Below, piece after piece: positions 8,949 to 17,142 of a DNA stretch of 64,000 nucleotides. The notes under the pieces are model-generated. The model saw nothing but the letters and a program-made list of their open reading frames with translations. It did no database searches and was not told where the DNA came from. Position 1 is the stretch's first letter; each line of letters begins with the position of its first letter. The translations under genes and the position numbers were made by a program. Source of the stretch: Janthinobacterium sp. J1-1 (GTDB lineage: Bacteria > Pseudomonadota > Gammaproteobacteria > Burkholderiales > Burkholderiaceae_D); contig NZ_CP132339.1 of NCBI RefSeq assembly GCF_030944405.1, positions 6,138,001 to 6,202,000 of the forward strand, read 5' to 3'.

Positions 8949-9823
8949 CAAAAATCAACCATCACGGAACCGACCACCTGGGCTCCGCTTTGCGTCATCT
9001 GCTCGGACATGGCGGCCACGTCCGCCATCGGCGTCTTGTTCTTGCGCGCCACCAGCAGCACGCCGCCGGCGCGCGCGGCCACCGCGATCGCGTCGGAACC
9101 GGTGGTGTAGGCCGGCACGTCGTACAGCACCGCGTCGTAGCGGCTTTCCAGCTGCTTGTTGAGCGTGACAAAGGAACTGCGGCTGAGCAATTCCTGTGGA
9201 TTCGGCGGCAAGGTGCCCGCCGCCAGCACCGACAGGGCGACAAACGACTCCACCTTGGCGATGATGTCGAGTTCGGCACGTCCGGCCAGCACGTCGGACA
9301 GGCCCTGGCGTGTCTTCAGGTCGAAGATTTCATGCTGGCGCGGCTTGCGCAGGTTGGCGTCGACCAGCAAGGTGTGCTCGCCCAGCTGGGAAAACACCAC
9401 CGCCAGGTTGGCCGTAAACAGGCTGGCGCCATCGCCCGGTTCCATGCCCAGCACCACCAGCGACTTGCTGCCGCGGGCAAACCAGCGCAGCATCAGCTGG
9501 CTGCGCACGGCGCGCAGGATTTCCACCTGCGAGCTGAAAGGCTGATAGGCCGCCACCAGTTCCTGCGGATACTTGCCGGCGCCCGGCTGCAGATAGGGAT
9601 AGTCGAACTGGCGCGCCAGCACTTGCTGGATGTCCGCTTCCGTGATCAGGCCCAGGCGCTGCGCCGCTTCGCCGAAGCGGATGCCCAGTTCCTTCTGCAT
9701 GCGCAGCACGCGCTCGGCGTTTTCCGGCGTGATCTTGCCCGATTCGAGCAGCAGGCCGCCGATGCTGGAGTCGGCGCCGCGCGGCTGCGGCGTACTATTC
9801 AATACATGTGCACTTGATGTCAT
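8948..9823 (-). CDS. epsG: Chain-length-determinant tyrosine-kinase-like protein EpsG
   Basis: 291 residues. Residues 20-80 look like a GspE/MshE N-terminal domain (IGGLLLESGKITPENAERVL, LGLITEADIQQVLARQFDYP). The rest is a BY-kinase/CpsD-type P-loop domain with Walker A' at TLLVDANLRKPRQHEIF and a third motif at VLYDVPAYTTGSDA. The Walker A position (GMEPGDGASLFTANLA, about residues 126-141) has Ala where the usual GKS/T lysine would be, and no C-terminal tyrosine cluster is seen. It acts with EpsF to set polymer length. Whether it can hydrolyse ATP is doubtful from the sequence. Confidence 0.88.
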   Translation of the reverse strand: MTSSAHVLNSTPQPRGADSSIGGLLLESGKITPENAERVLRMQKELGIRFGEAAQRLGLITEADIQQVLARQFDYPYLQPGAGKYPQELVAAYQPFSSQVEILRAVRSQLMLRWFARGSKSLVVLGMEPGDGASLFTANLAVVFSQLGEHTLLVDANLRKPRQHEIFDLKTRQGLSDVLAGRAELDIIAKVESFVALSVLAAGTLPPNPQELLSRSSFVTLNKQLESRYDAVLYDVPAYTTGSDAIAVAARAGGVLLVARKNKTPMADVAAMSEQMTQSGAQVVGSVMVDF

Positions 9824-9835
9824 GTCAGTTCCATC

Positions 9836-11242
9836 TCAATTGAGTCGCAGGCGGCGCGGCAGCAAGCCACGCAGGCCGCGCATGCGGCGCTGTTTCGGTT
9901 TCCAGTCGACCACGCCGAACACCGGAATCTGCAGCACGTCGCTCAGGTCCTGGTCGGAACGGATGCGGCGGTCCAGCAATTCGGCCAGCAGGGCGATGCC
10001 GCAGCCCAGCATGATACCGACGAAAATCGACAGCAGCACGTTGCGCGGAATATTCGGGCTGTCCGGCTGGATCGGCGCCACGGCCGGATTGAGCATGGCG
10101 ATGTCGGACTGCTCGGCCTGGCCTTCGATGCGCGTTTGCGACAGGCGCTGCGACGTCACGTCGAAGGCGCGCTGGGCGCTTTCCACGTCCTTGCTCATGA
10201 CGCCTATTTCATCGCGCGTGCGGTTCAGTTCCAGTACCTTGGCCTTTTGCGCGGCCAGGGCGGCGCGGATCGACGCCTCGCGCTGTTGCAAAATCTGCGC
10301 ATTGTTGCCCACGCTCTGAGAGGTGGCGCGGGTCTGCTCGGCCAGGTCGCGGCGCAGCTTGTCGACTTCGGCCTTGGCGCTCTGGTATTGCGGGTGATTG
10401 CGGTCCAGGCGCTGGCCCAGCTCGGCCAGCTTGCCTTCGGCATTGCCCAGGCCCAATTTGAGGCTCTGGATCAGCGGGTTCGAGGCCACGTCGGGCGATT
10501 CGGAAGTATTGCCGCCGGATGCCATGCGCTGGCGCGAGGTCGCTTCCATCGACTGGCCCTGGGCGATGACCAGCTGCGCCGACAGGTCGTTCAGGCGGTT
10601 CGATTCCACGTCGAGGCGGTTGTCGAGACTGACGATGCCATTGTCCTGCTGGTATTTCGACAAGCGGCTTTGCGCCTGTTCCACGTTGTCGCGCAGCAGC
10701 TTGGTCTGGTCGTCGAAATAGGTGGTCGCCTTGCGCATCGGATCGACCTTCAGCTGGATGCTGACCTTCTGGTATTGCTCGGCGAACGCATTCGACACGG
10801 CCGCCACGAATTGCGGGTCGGCGCCCTTGAAGCTGATGTCGACCACGCTGCTTTCGCGCGAGGGCATCACTTCGAGTTTTTTCAGCAGCAGGTCGGCCAG
10901 CCAGTCGCGCACCGTGCCCTTGCCTTTCGCCGCCTCGTTGAACTGGGCGATGACGGCCGGGCTGCGGGCCAGCTCAAGCTGGTCAACCACGCGCAGCGCG
11001 ACGTTCTTGCTGCCGATGATGTCGACCTGGGTCGCCATGTAGCCGGGCAGCAGCTGGCCCGGCAGCGTCACGCCGGTCAGGGGGTCGATGCCCTTGTAGT
11101 TCATCAGCAAGGTGCTGGTGGCCTTGTAGGTCTTCGGCAAGACCAGGCTGACGCCCAGCGCCAGCGCGACGGTGATCAGGAGGGTCAGCAAGACGATGGT
11201 CTTGCGCGCCCGCAGGATCAGCAACAGTTGGGAGAGATTCAT
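9836..11242 (-). CDS. epsF: Chain-length determinant protein EpsF (Wzz/GNVR family)
   Basis: 468 residues: an N-terminal membrane helix (TIVLLTLLITVALALGVSL), a Wzz-type periplasmic domain, long coiled coil between about 160 and 370, the proline-rich PDSPNIPRN segment and a second membrane helix (LLSIFVGIMLGCGIALLAEL), ending in a basic cytoplasmic tail (KPKQRRMRGLRGLLPRRLRL). This is the standard layout of polysaccharide co-polymerases without a fused kinase domain. The kinase-like partner is EpsG, 12 bp downstream. Confidence 0.93.
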   Translation of the reverse strand: MNLSQLLLILRARKTIVLLTLLITVALALGVSLVLPKTYKATSTLLMNYKGIDPLTGVTLPGQLLPGYMATQVDIIGSKNVALRVVDQLELARSPAVIAQFNEAAKGKGTVRDWLADLLLKKLEVMPSRESSVVDISFKGADPQFVAAVSNAFAEQYQKVSIQLKVDPMRKATTYFDDQTKLLRDNVEQAQSRLSKYQQDNGIVSLDNRLDVESNRLNDLSAQLVIAQGQSMEATSRQRMASGGNTSESPDVASNPLIQSLKLGLGNAEGKLAELGQRLDRNHPQYQSAKAEVDKLRRDLAEQTRATSQSVGNNAQILQQREASIRAALAAQKAKVLELNRTRDEIGVMSKDVESAQRAFDVTSQRLSQTRIEGQAEQSDIAMLNPAVAPIQPDSPNIPRNVLLSIFVGIMLGCGIALLAELLDRRIRSDQDLSDVLQIPVFGVVDWKPKQRRMRGLRGLLPRRLRLN

Positions 11243-11284
11243 GATGAGACTTTCAATACTTGACGATGAGGCGCGGGTACGCGC

Positions 11285-12073
11285 TTAGAACAGGCTTTCC
11301 TGGACATACACGACATCGTCGACCAGCAGCAGGTCGTCGTGCTTGGCCTGGATCACTTCGACCTGGCCGGCCGCATTGCGGCGCTTGATGCGCACGCCGC
11401 GTTCGGTGCCGCGCTGTGTCAGGCCGCCGCCGACGGCCAGGGCTTGCACCACGGTCATGTTGCGTTCCAGGCGGAACGCGCCGGGGCGCTGGACTTCGCC
11501 ATAGATGTAGAAGCGCGGCGCGCGCTCGACGTAGATGATGTCGTTGCCCGACACGTCCATGTCGCCCTTCAGGTCGCCATTGCGCACGATGTCGAGGATC
11601 TCGATCACGTCACGCGAGGTGCTGCCGGCGCGCTTGCGGATCAGGCTGACCTGGTCCGATCCTTCGGGATTCATGCCGCCGGCCATGGCCAGCATGTCCA
11701 TCACGGTGCGCTTGCCTTCCAGCGGATAGCGGCCCGGGCGGTTGACTTGTCCCAGCACCGAGGCCTGCTGGCTTTGCAGGCTGGTGACGATGATGTTCAC
11801 CTGCGCCTTGCGCAGGTAGCCGCCGCTTTCGAGCAGGCCGCCGAGTTTCTTTTCCGCCGCCGAGGCCGACAGGCCGCCGATATCGACCGCACCCACCAGC
11901 GGGAAGGTGATCTGGCCCGCCTCGCTCACGCGCGTCTCCAGGCCCAGGTCCGGGTTGCCGTAGACGGAGATTTTCAGGACGTCACCGGCGCCGAGCGGCA
12001 CATCGGCGGCGCCGGCCATGCCCGCGGCCAGGAACAAAAAGGCCGCCATCATCCAGTTTGCGAGTCGTTTCAT
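11285..12073 (-). CDS. epsE: Polysaccharide export outer-membrane protein EpsE (Wza family)
   Basis: 262 residues with a signal peptide (MKRLANWMMAAFLFLAAGMA, cleavage near AGA-AD) but no lipobox cysteine, unlike classical Wza. It has the Poly_export motif GAGDVLKISVYGNPDLGLET followed by SLBB repeats (VLGQVNRPGRYPLEGKRTVM and IYGEVQRPGAFRLERNMTVV). It should form the export channel across the outer membrane and dock to EpsF. Confidence 0.92.
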   Translation of the reverse strand: MKRLANWMMAAFLFLAAGMAGAADVPLGAGDVLKISVYGNPDLGLETRVSEAGQITFPLVGAVDIGGLSASAAEKKLGGLLESGGYLRKAQVNIIVTSLQSQQASVLGQVNRPGRYPLEGKRTVMDMLAMAGGMNPEGSDQVSLIRKRAGSTSRDVIEILDIVRNGDLKGDMDVSGNDIIYVERAPRFYIYGEVQRPGAFRLERNMTVVQALAVGGGLTQRGTERGVRIKRRNAAGQVEVIQAKHDDLLLVDDVVYVQESLF

Positions 12074-12126
12074 GATTACTGATACCCCTAGGTTAGTGCT
12101 GATGTTGAATTACGTAATGGCCGCAC

Positions 12127-13077
12127 TTACTTCAAGCCGGCCACGCCACGCTCATTGGCTTCATTGCTGCTGCCCGCCGGAGCTGCCGGCGTGCCAGCCG
12201 GCGCCGGGACGGCTGCGGCGGCCGGGGCCGCGTCCTTGTTGAAATACTCGATCTTGGCGCTGGTGCGCAGGCGTTTCAGCTCGGCGTCGGCGGCATCCTT
12301 GCTTTTCTTGTTGGCGAGGAATTGTTCGATCTGCGGCGTAGCCGCGTCCAGGCCGACCGGGCTGTCCTTCACGTCGGCCAGCGACACCAGCAGGCTGCGC
12401 TCGCCTTCGCGCACGATGAACAACTGCCCTTTCGTCATCGCCGCCAGCTTGCTGCTCAGTTCCGGCGCCAGGTCGGCGCTGGTGCGCGACACCTGGCTGC
12501 GGGCGTAGGCGACCTTGTGGCCATCGAGCCATTGCGCCACGTCTTCGAGCGACTTGGCGCCATCGATCACGGCCTTCAGTTCATCGTTGAGCGCGCTGGT
12601 CGGCAGGATCAGCTGGCGCATGTCGAATTGCTTGCGCTGGGTGAAAAACTGCGGATTCTGCGTGAAATAGGCCTCGACTTCCGGCTTGCTCGGGCGCACG
12701 GCGGCGCCGATGCGCTTCTGCATGTAGGCCTGCGCCAGGATCAGGGCCTTGGCACGCTCGATCGCCTGCATGACTTTCGGATCGCGATCGACTTTTTCCT
12801 TCTCCGCTTCATTTTGCAGCAACTGGCGGTCGATCAGCGACTCGAGCAGCTGCTTGCTGGCGGCCGCCTGCTGGGACGACTGCACGCCGGCCCGCTGCAG
12901 CTCTTCATTGAGCTGCAGGATGGTGATTTCCTTGCCATTGACGCTGGCCAGCGACTGGCCAGGCTTCTTGTCCTTGTCGCCGCAGGCGGACAGGCCGGCC
13001 GCGGCCAGCAGGACCAGCGCGGCGCACAGCAGGCGTGGCGCACGAGGGGCGTAAGCGGAGTGGGTAAAATGATTCAA
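12127..13077 (-). CDS. epsD: EpsD-family peptidyl-prolyl isomerase-like lipoprotein
   Basis: 316 residues from a TTG at 13077, supported by AAGGAG six bases upstream. The signal peptide ends in a lipobox (LSAC-GDKDKK), so the product is probably a lipoprotein. The N-terminal helical region (NGKEITILQLNEELQRAG, KQLLESLIDRQLLQNEAEKE) is like SurA/PpiD chaperones, followed by a weak parvulin-like region; the C-terminus is a low-complexity Ala/Pro tail. In XrtB clusters this protein heads the epsDEFG operon and probably helps fold secreted components. A promoter lies about 140 bp upstream. Confidence 0.88.
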   Translation of the reverse strand: MNHFTHSAYAPRAPRLLCAALVLLAAAGLSACGDKDKKPGQSLASVNGKEITILQLNEELQRAGVQSSQQAAASKQLLESLIDRQLLQNEAEKEKVDRDPKVMQAIERAKALILAQAYMQKRIGAAVRPSKPEVEAYFTQNPQFFTQRKQFDMRQLILPTSALNDELKAVIDGAKSLEDVAQWLDGHKVAYARSQVSRTSADLAPELSSKLAAMTKGQLFIVREGERSLLVSLADVKDSPVGLDAATPQIEQFLANKKSKDAADAELKRLRTSAKIEYFNKDAAPAAAAVPAPAGTPAAPAGSSNEANERGVAGLK

Positions 13078-13221
13078 GCGTGCTCCTTAGCAATAACCGG
13101 CAGGAAGATGCATACCTCGGCGGGAAAATCGGCGAACGGCCCGGCGCTGGTGTGCGGCACGGTCATCGCCCGATGTTTTCCCCAAGACATGGATATGCAT
13201 CAAACAATTAACAATCTTGTA

Positions 13222-13250
13222 AATATAATACAGCTGACACATCTCAACAA
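13222..13250 (-). promoter_or_regulatory. Sigma-70-type promoter for epsD operon
   Basis: On the minus strand TTGTTG (13250-13245), a 17-base spacer and TATATT (13227-13222). It points into epsD, leaving a leader of about 140 nt. Confidence 0.6.
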
Positions 13251-13633
13251 GCGAAATATTTGCCTAAATATCTACTAACAAGATAAAAAAACAACTTTTT
13301 CCAACGTCTTCTTGATTGCAAATAATTATGCATCAGACGCGGCGATAATGCTTGTTGATGATGAGTCGCGTTGCCTTGCAAGCTACCAGTAACGGTAACG
13401 CAACGCCGGCAGGGGCAAGGCCGGGAGAGGGAGAACATGATCGCAGCCTTTCCAGGAGGAAGGCAAACCACCGCAACACGCGGACCGGCAATCACGCGCT
13501 TGACGCGCCTGTCACCATGGGACGGCGCACTCGGCAGCACGATGCGCCATTTTAACGCGGTTTAATCCCGCACAACGTTTATTCAAACGCTATTTTTAAC
13601 AGTGGCGTCATCCTGCAACGACCCGGGCGCACG
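13251..13633. other. Intergenic region without a supportable gene
   Basis: The 383 bases between the epsD promoter and the end of the transferase gene hold only short frames with no family resemblance. The part near 13250-13340 is clearly more AT-rich than its surroundings, as expected upstream of a promoter. No hairpin terminator for the transferase gene was recognised. Confidence 0.5.
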
Positions 13634-15022
13634 TCAATGCGCATTTTCACGCGCCAGCACCACTTTCACGGTGCGTATGATAATCCACAAATCGAGCCAG
13701 AGCGACCAGTTGCGCAGGTAATCGAGGTCGAAATGGATGCGCGCCTCCATCTTGTCGAGCGTTTCGGTCTCGCCGCGCAAACCGTTCACCTGCGCCCAGC
13801 CGGTAATGCCGGGCTTGACCTTGTGGCGCAGCATGTAGCCTTTGATCAACTTGCGGTATTGCTCGTTATGCACCACCGCATGCGGGCGCGGCCCGACGAT
13901 GCTCATGCGGCCTTGCAGCACGTTGAAAAACTGCGGCAATTCGTCGAGCGAACTGCGGCGCAGGAATGCGCCGACCTTGGTCACCCGCTGGTCGTTCCTG
14001 GTGGCCTGCACCACCTTGTCGCCATCCTCGCCCACCGTCATGGAACGGAACTTGTAGACCACGATCTCTTCGCCGTACAGGCCGTAGCGGCGCTGGCGGA
14101 AAATCACCGGGCCTTTCGAACTGAGCTTGACGGCAATGGCGATGACCAGCATTACCGGCAGCAACAAAATCTGGATCAGCAAGCCCAGCACGATATCGCT
14201 GCCGCGCTTGATCATGCTGTTATAGCCTGTAAACGGCGACTCGCGGATGGCGATCACGGGCATGCCGCCCACATTGTCGAAACGCGCCTGCATCAAGTCG
14301 AAGATATAAATATCGGGCAAAAAATACACCGACGCCGTCGTGTCTTCAAGGTCGTCGAGCATCTTGCGGATGCGCGGCTGGGCCGAAATGGGCTGGCTGA
14401 TGAAGATCATCTTGATATGGTGTTCGCGCACATAGGCGGCGATATCGTTCATGCGTCCCAGCATCGGCTCGCGCATCTTCTCGGGCCAGCGGTCATCGGT
14501 GCGGTCGTCGAAAAAGCCGCGCACGCTCATGAACAGGTTGGGATTGCGCGCGATCGTGGCGGCAAACTTCAGGCTGGCGTCATTGGCGCCGATGATCACC
14601 ACCGAGCGCACCTCGCTTTCGCCATCGGGACGCAGGCTGAACTTGCGCGCCGCCAGATGACAGGCGAGCAAGACGAACGGCGTCAGGACCAGCCAGGCCA
14701 GTACCACATCGGTATCGAAATGATAGGCCAGGCCGGTGGCCGAGCCGAGGAAGACCAGGATCAGGGCCGTGATGCCCCAGCCGATCAGGATGTCGCGCGC
14801 ATACGCCAGCATGCGCCCGCTGCGCCAGGTGCGGTAGGGGTCGACATGATGGAACACGGTCGACGAAATGAAGATGGCCAGTATCATCAGCACCAGCGTA
14901 TAGCCGGTAAAAGGCGAGCCGGAAGCGAACGCCAGCAGGTAAAGCAGCCCCATGATGACCAGGGGATCGAGGACCCGTTGAAAGAAGGAAATCAGGGGAA
15001 TATCGTTGACCGTCATGTTCAT
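13634..15022 (-). CDS. Undecaprenyl-phosphate sugar phosphotransferase (WcaJ/EpsB type)
   Basis: 462 residues. Four to five N-terminal membrane segments and a CoA-binding-like domain (VVIIGANDASLKFAATIARN) precede the C-terminal bacterial sugar transferase domain: FRQRRYGLYGEEIVVYKFRS, FLRRSSLDELPQFFNVLQG, MSIVGPRPHAVVHNEQYRKL and KPGITGWAQVNGLRGETETL. This is the layout of the polyisoprenyl-phosphate hexose-1-phosphate transferases that start EPS units; glucose-1-phosphate is the usual substrate but cannot be proved here. It follows the EpsL-like gene with a 3-bp gap. Confidence 0.93.
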   Translation of the reverse strand: MNMTVNDIPLISFFQRVLDPLVIMGLLYLLAFASGSPFTGYTLVLMILAIFISSTVFHHVDPYRTWRSGRMLAYARDILIGWGITALILVFLGSATGLAYHFDTDVVLAWLVLTPFVLLACHLAARKFSLRPDGESEVRSVVIIGANDASLKFAATIARNPNLFMSVRGFFDDRTDDRWPEKMREPMLGRMNDIAAYVREHHIKMIFISQPISAQPRIRKMLDDLEDTTASVYFLPDIYIFDLMQARFDNVGGMPVIAIRESPFTGYNSMIKRGSDIVLGLLIQILLLPVMLVIAIAVKLSSKGPVIFRQRRYGLYGEEIVVYKFRSMTVGEDGDKVVQATRNDQRVTKVGAFLRRSSLDELPQFFNVLQGRMSIVGPRPHAVVHNEQYRKLIKGYMLRHKVKPGITGWAQVNGLRGETETLDKMEARIHFDLDYLRNWSLWLDLWIIIRTVKVVLARENAH

Positions 15023-15025
15023 TGT

Positions 15026-16264
15026 TTAAAACTGTACACTGCCATTGAAAGAAACGCCTTTGGCGCGGTAGTTGCCGCTATCGATGATGGACGCGCCGGT
15101 GCGCCGCTCGTGGAACACGCGCGCGCCCAGTTGCACCTTGGGATGCGGCGCATAGGTCAGGCCCAGCGAGGCGGTGCTGGTGGTGTCGCGGCCGTCGCCG
15201 GGCAAGGTCAGGCCGCTGACGGCGGAAAAATCGCGCCGTACGCGGCGCAGCTGCGCTTCGGCGCGCACCTTGGCCGAGATGGTCCAGACGCTGCCCAGGC
15301 TGGCGCCCGTATTCAGGCTGCTGGTGACCAGGGAATTGTCGACCGAACCGAATTCACGCCAGACCATGCCCGTGAAACGCACCTTGCCCAGCGGCTGCCA
15401 GTACACGCTGAGGCGGCCATTGCTGCCGCTGCTGTCGCGGCCCGCCAGCATCTTGTTGCGGTGGCGTACCCAGCCGCCGAGAAACTCGATCTGAGTGATG
15501 CCGCTCAGTTCCCAATAGATATTCGCCTTGGCCTCGTCCTGGCGATAGCCATTGCCATACACCGCCGAGGCGTCGCCGAGGCGGTTCGGATAGCTGCCGT
15601 CGAGGTGGCGCAACTGCAGGCCGATGCGGCTGCCACTGGGCGCCAGGTAGTCCAGCCCCAGTTCCGTCGCGTCTTCGCTCCAGTTCGAAAACGCCTGCGC
15701 CGGCAGGTCGTAGGAATAGCGCTCGCGCGTGATGCCGCTGCGCACGCGCCAGCTGGGATGAAAGCGCCAGGCGCCGTCGACATACTCGCGCCGCTCGGTG
15801 CGCAGGTTGCGCACATTGCTCTGGAAGTCGCTGAACGGCGTCAGGGTTTGCGAATAACTGGCGCCCGCATGGCCTTCCAGATGATTGCCGACATGCCATT
15901 CCAGATCGGCCAGGAAATCCTTGCCGTCGTAATCGAATTGATTGAAGCGGTTGAAACTGACCTTCGACCACTTGGCCTGGCCCGTCAATATCTGCCGCCC
16001 GATCGGGCGATTGAACAGGAAACCGGCTTGCAGCAGGCGCGACGTATCCGAGCGCGGCCCGTCAAAGCCCGCCACCACATCGGGCAAGCGCATCAGGTTA
16101 TCGTCGTAGGAATACGACGCGGCGGCGAACGGCTTGATGGTGTCGCTGATATCGGCCAGTGCGCAGGGACTGGCCAGGGTGCCGAACAGCAGCACCACGG
16201 CGCCCAGACCAGGGGGCGCCGAGATGGCGCTGGCAATTGCTTTTTTATGCAAAAAATTCAACAT
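15026..16264 (-). CDS. EpsL-like outer-membrane beta-barrel protein of XrtB/EPS clusters
   Basis: 412 residues from ATG 16264, chosen because it begins a signal peptide (MLNFLHKKAIASAIS through LASPCALA). The mature part alternates polar and hydrophobic residues and ends in SFNGSVQF, a terminal aromatic residue typical of outer-membrane barrels. YSYDDNLMRLPD near the N-terminus and the position before the initiating transferase match the putative EPS operon protein EpsL family. It probably has a role in export or in the outer-membrane complex, but the function is not established. Confidence 0.78.
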   Translation of the reverse strand: MLNFLHKKAIASAISAPPGLGAVVLLFGTLASPCALADISDTIKPFAAASYSYDDNLMRLPDVVAGFDGPRSDTSRLLQAGFLFNRPIGRQILTGQAKWSKVSFNRFNQFDYDGKDFLADLEWHVGNHLEGHAGASYSQTLTPFSDFQSNVRNLRTERREYVDGAWRFHPSWRVRSGITRERYSYDLPAQAFSNWSEDATELGLDYLAPSGSRIGLQLRHLDGSYPNRLGDASAVYGNGYRQDEAKANIYWELSGITQIEFLGGWVRHRNKMLAGRDSSGSNGRLSVYWQPLGKVRFTGMVWREFGSVDNSLVTSSLNTGASLGSVWTISAKVRAEAQLRRVRRDFSAVSGLTLPGDGRDTTSTASLGLTYAPHPKVQLGARVFHERRTGASIIDSGNYRAKGVSFNGSVQF

Positions 16265-16304
16265 GGATTTAGTCTTTGACAAGTCAATCAGTTGACAAAC
16301 AATA

Positions 16305-16967
16305 CTACCAGTAATTCCAGTGCCCACCAGAAATTATCCAGAGCCCCAACACGCCATTTGTCACGCCGTGCGCCAGGATGGGCGACCACAAGGACCCGCT
16401 GCGCATGTACAAGACGGTATAGGCGGCACCGGCCACCATGCCGGCCAGCCATAAATTGTGTTCAATGCCAAACAGCAACACGCTCACGACGAAGGCCCTG
16501 GCGCTGGCCAGGCGCGGCGCGCGCGCCAGGAAATCGGCCGCATCGAGCCAGCGCAGCAGGAAGGAACGCCAGAACAACTCTTCCATGACAGGCACCACCA
16601 GCGCGGCGCCGGCGATCCGCAGCAACACCAGGCTCCATTCGATCCGGCCATCGTTACGCGGATCGAAACCGTCCGCCTTGCCGATGCTCATCCAGTCCGT
16701 GTCCAGGCAAATCCACAGCAAAAAAACAACAGTCCCGGTCAGCAAGGCGACGGCGATCGCGCGCGCACCGAGCGCAAACGAGGCCAGTTCCGTGTAACTG
16801 CGGCGCCAATACAACAGCAGGCCCAGCACGACACCGATCTTCAGCGCGTACAGCCAGCGCAATTCGTGCGGCGCATGGCCCAGGCGGCCCAGCATATCGG
16901 CGAGAAAGATGAAGAACAGGTAGGCCAGGAAAGGCGCCACCCGCTGCAAGGTGGCGCGCTCAACCAT
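16305..16967 (-). CDS. CPBP-family intramembrane metalloprotease (PEP-CTERM-associated CAAX-type)
   Basis: 220 residues with six to eight membrane segments. The motifs of the CPBP/Abi family are present: EELFWRSFLLRW (EExxxR), FGIEHNLWLAG (FxxxH) and ILAHGVTNGVLGLW (HxxxN). A subset of this family is found beside exosortases and EPS clusters. It heads the EpsL-like/transferase unit, with a promoter about 100 bp upstream. The target is unknown; processing of exported membrane proteins is an inference. Confidence 0.85.
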   Translation of the reverse strand: MVERATLQRVAPFLAYLFFIFLADMLGRLGHAPHELRWLYALKIGVVLGLLLYWRRSYTELASFALGARAIAVALLTGTVVFLLWICLDTDWMSIGKADGFDPRNDGRIEWSLVLLRIAGAALVVPVMEELFWRSFLLRWLDAADFLARAPRLASARAFVVSVLLFGIEHNLWLAGMVAGAAYTVLYMRSGSLWSPILAHGVTNGVLGLWIISGGHWNYW

Positions 16968-17073
16968 GCCGGCGCACGCAGGGTGGCGTCAGACGCGCCA
17001 GGCGCGCTGGCGCGGGTGGTGCAGGTGGCGTGTTTTTAATTGCAAACATGCATCCCTCGATGTAAAAAATATA

Positions 17074-17103
17074 ATTATATCAAGCACGATCGAGCGATGG
17101 CAA
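17074..17103 (-). promoter_or_regulatory. Sigma-70-type promoter upstream of the CPBP gene
   Basis: On the minus strand TTGCCA (17103-17098), an 18-base spacer and a perfect TATAAT (17079-17074), about 100 bp before ATG 16967. It would drive the CPBP, EpsL-like and transferase genes. Confidence 0.65.
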
Positions 17104-17115
17104 AGAATCGTGCTT
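17082..17115. repeat. 9-bp inverted repeat over the promoter
   Basis: AAGCACGAT at 17082-17090 and ATCGTGCTT at 17107-17115 are perfect inverted repeats flanking and overlapping the -35 and spacer of the promoter at 17074-17103. It may be an operator, or the stem of a uup terminator that is followed on the minus strand by an AT-rich run. Confidence 0.55.
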
Positions 17116-17142
17116 TTAATTACAACAAGGGATAAAAAACTG

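Noticed and set aside
13244..13540. Possible 98-codon gene in the epsD upstream space
   Set aside because: No ribosome-binding site or domain, and it overlaps the predicted promoter.
13637..16279. 880-codon plus-strand frame
   Set aside because: Antisense to the sugar transferase and the EpsL-like gene, both of which have strong family motifs.
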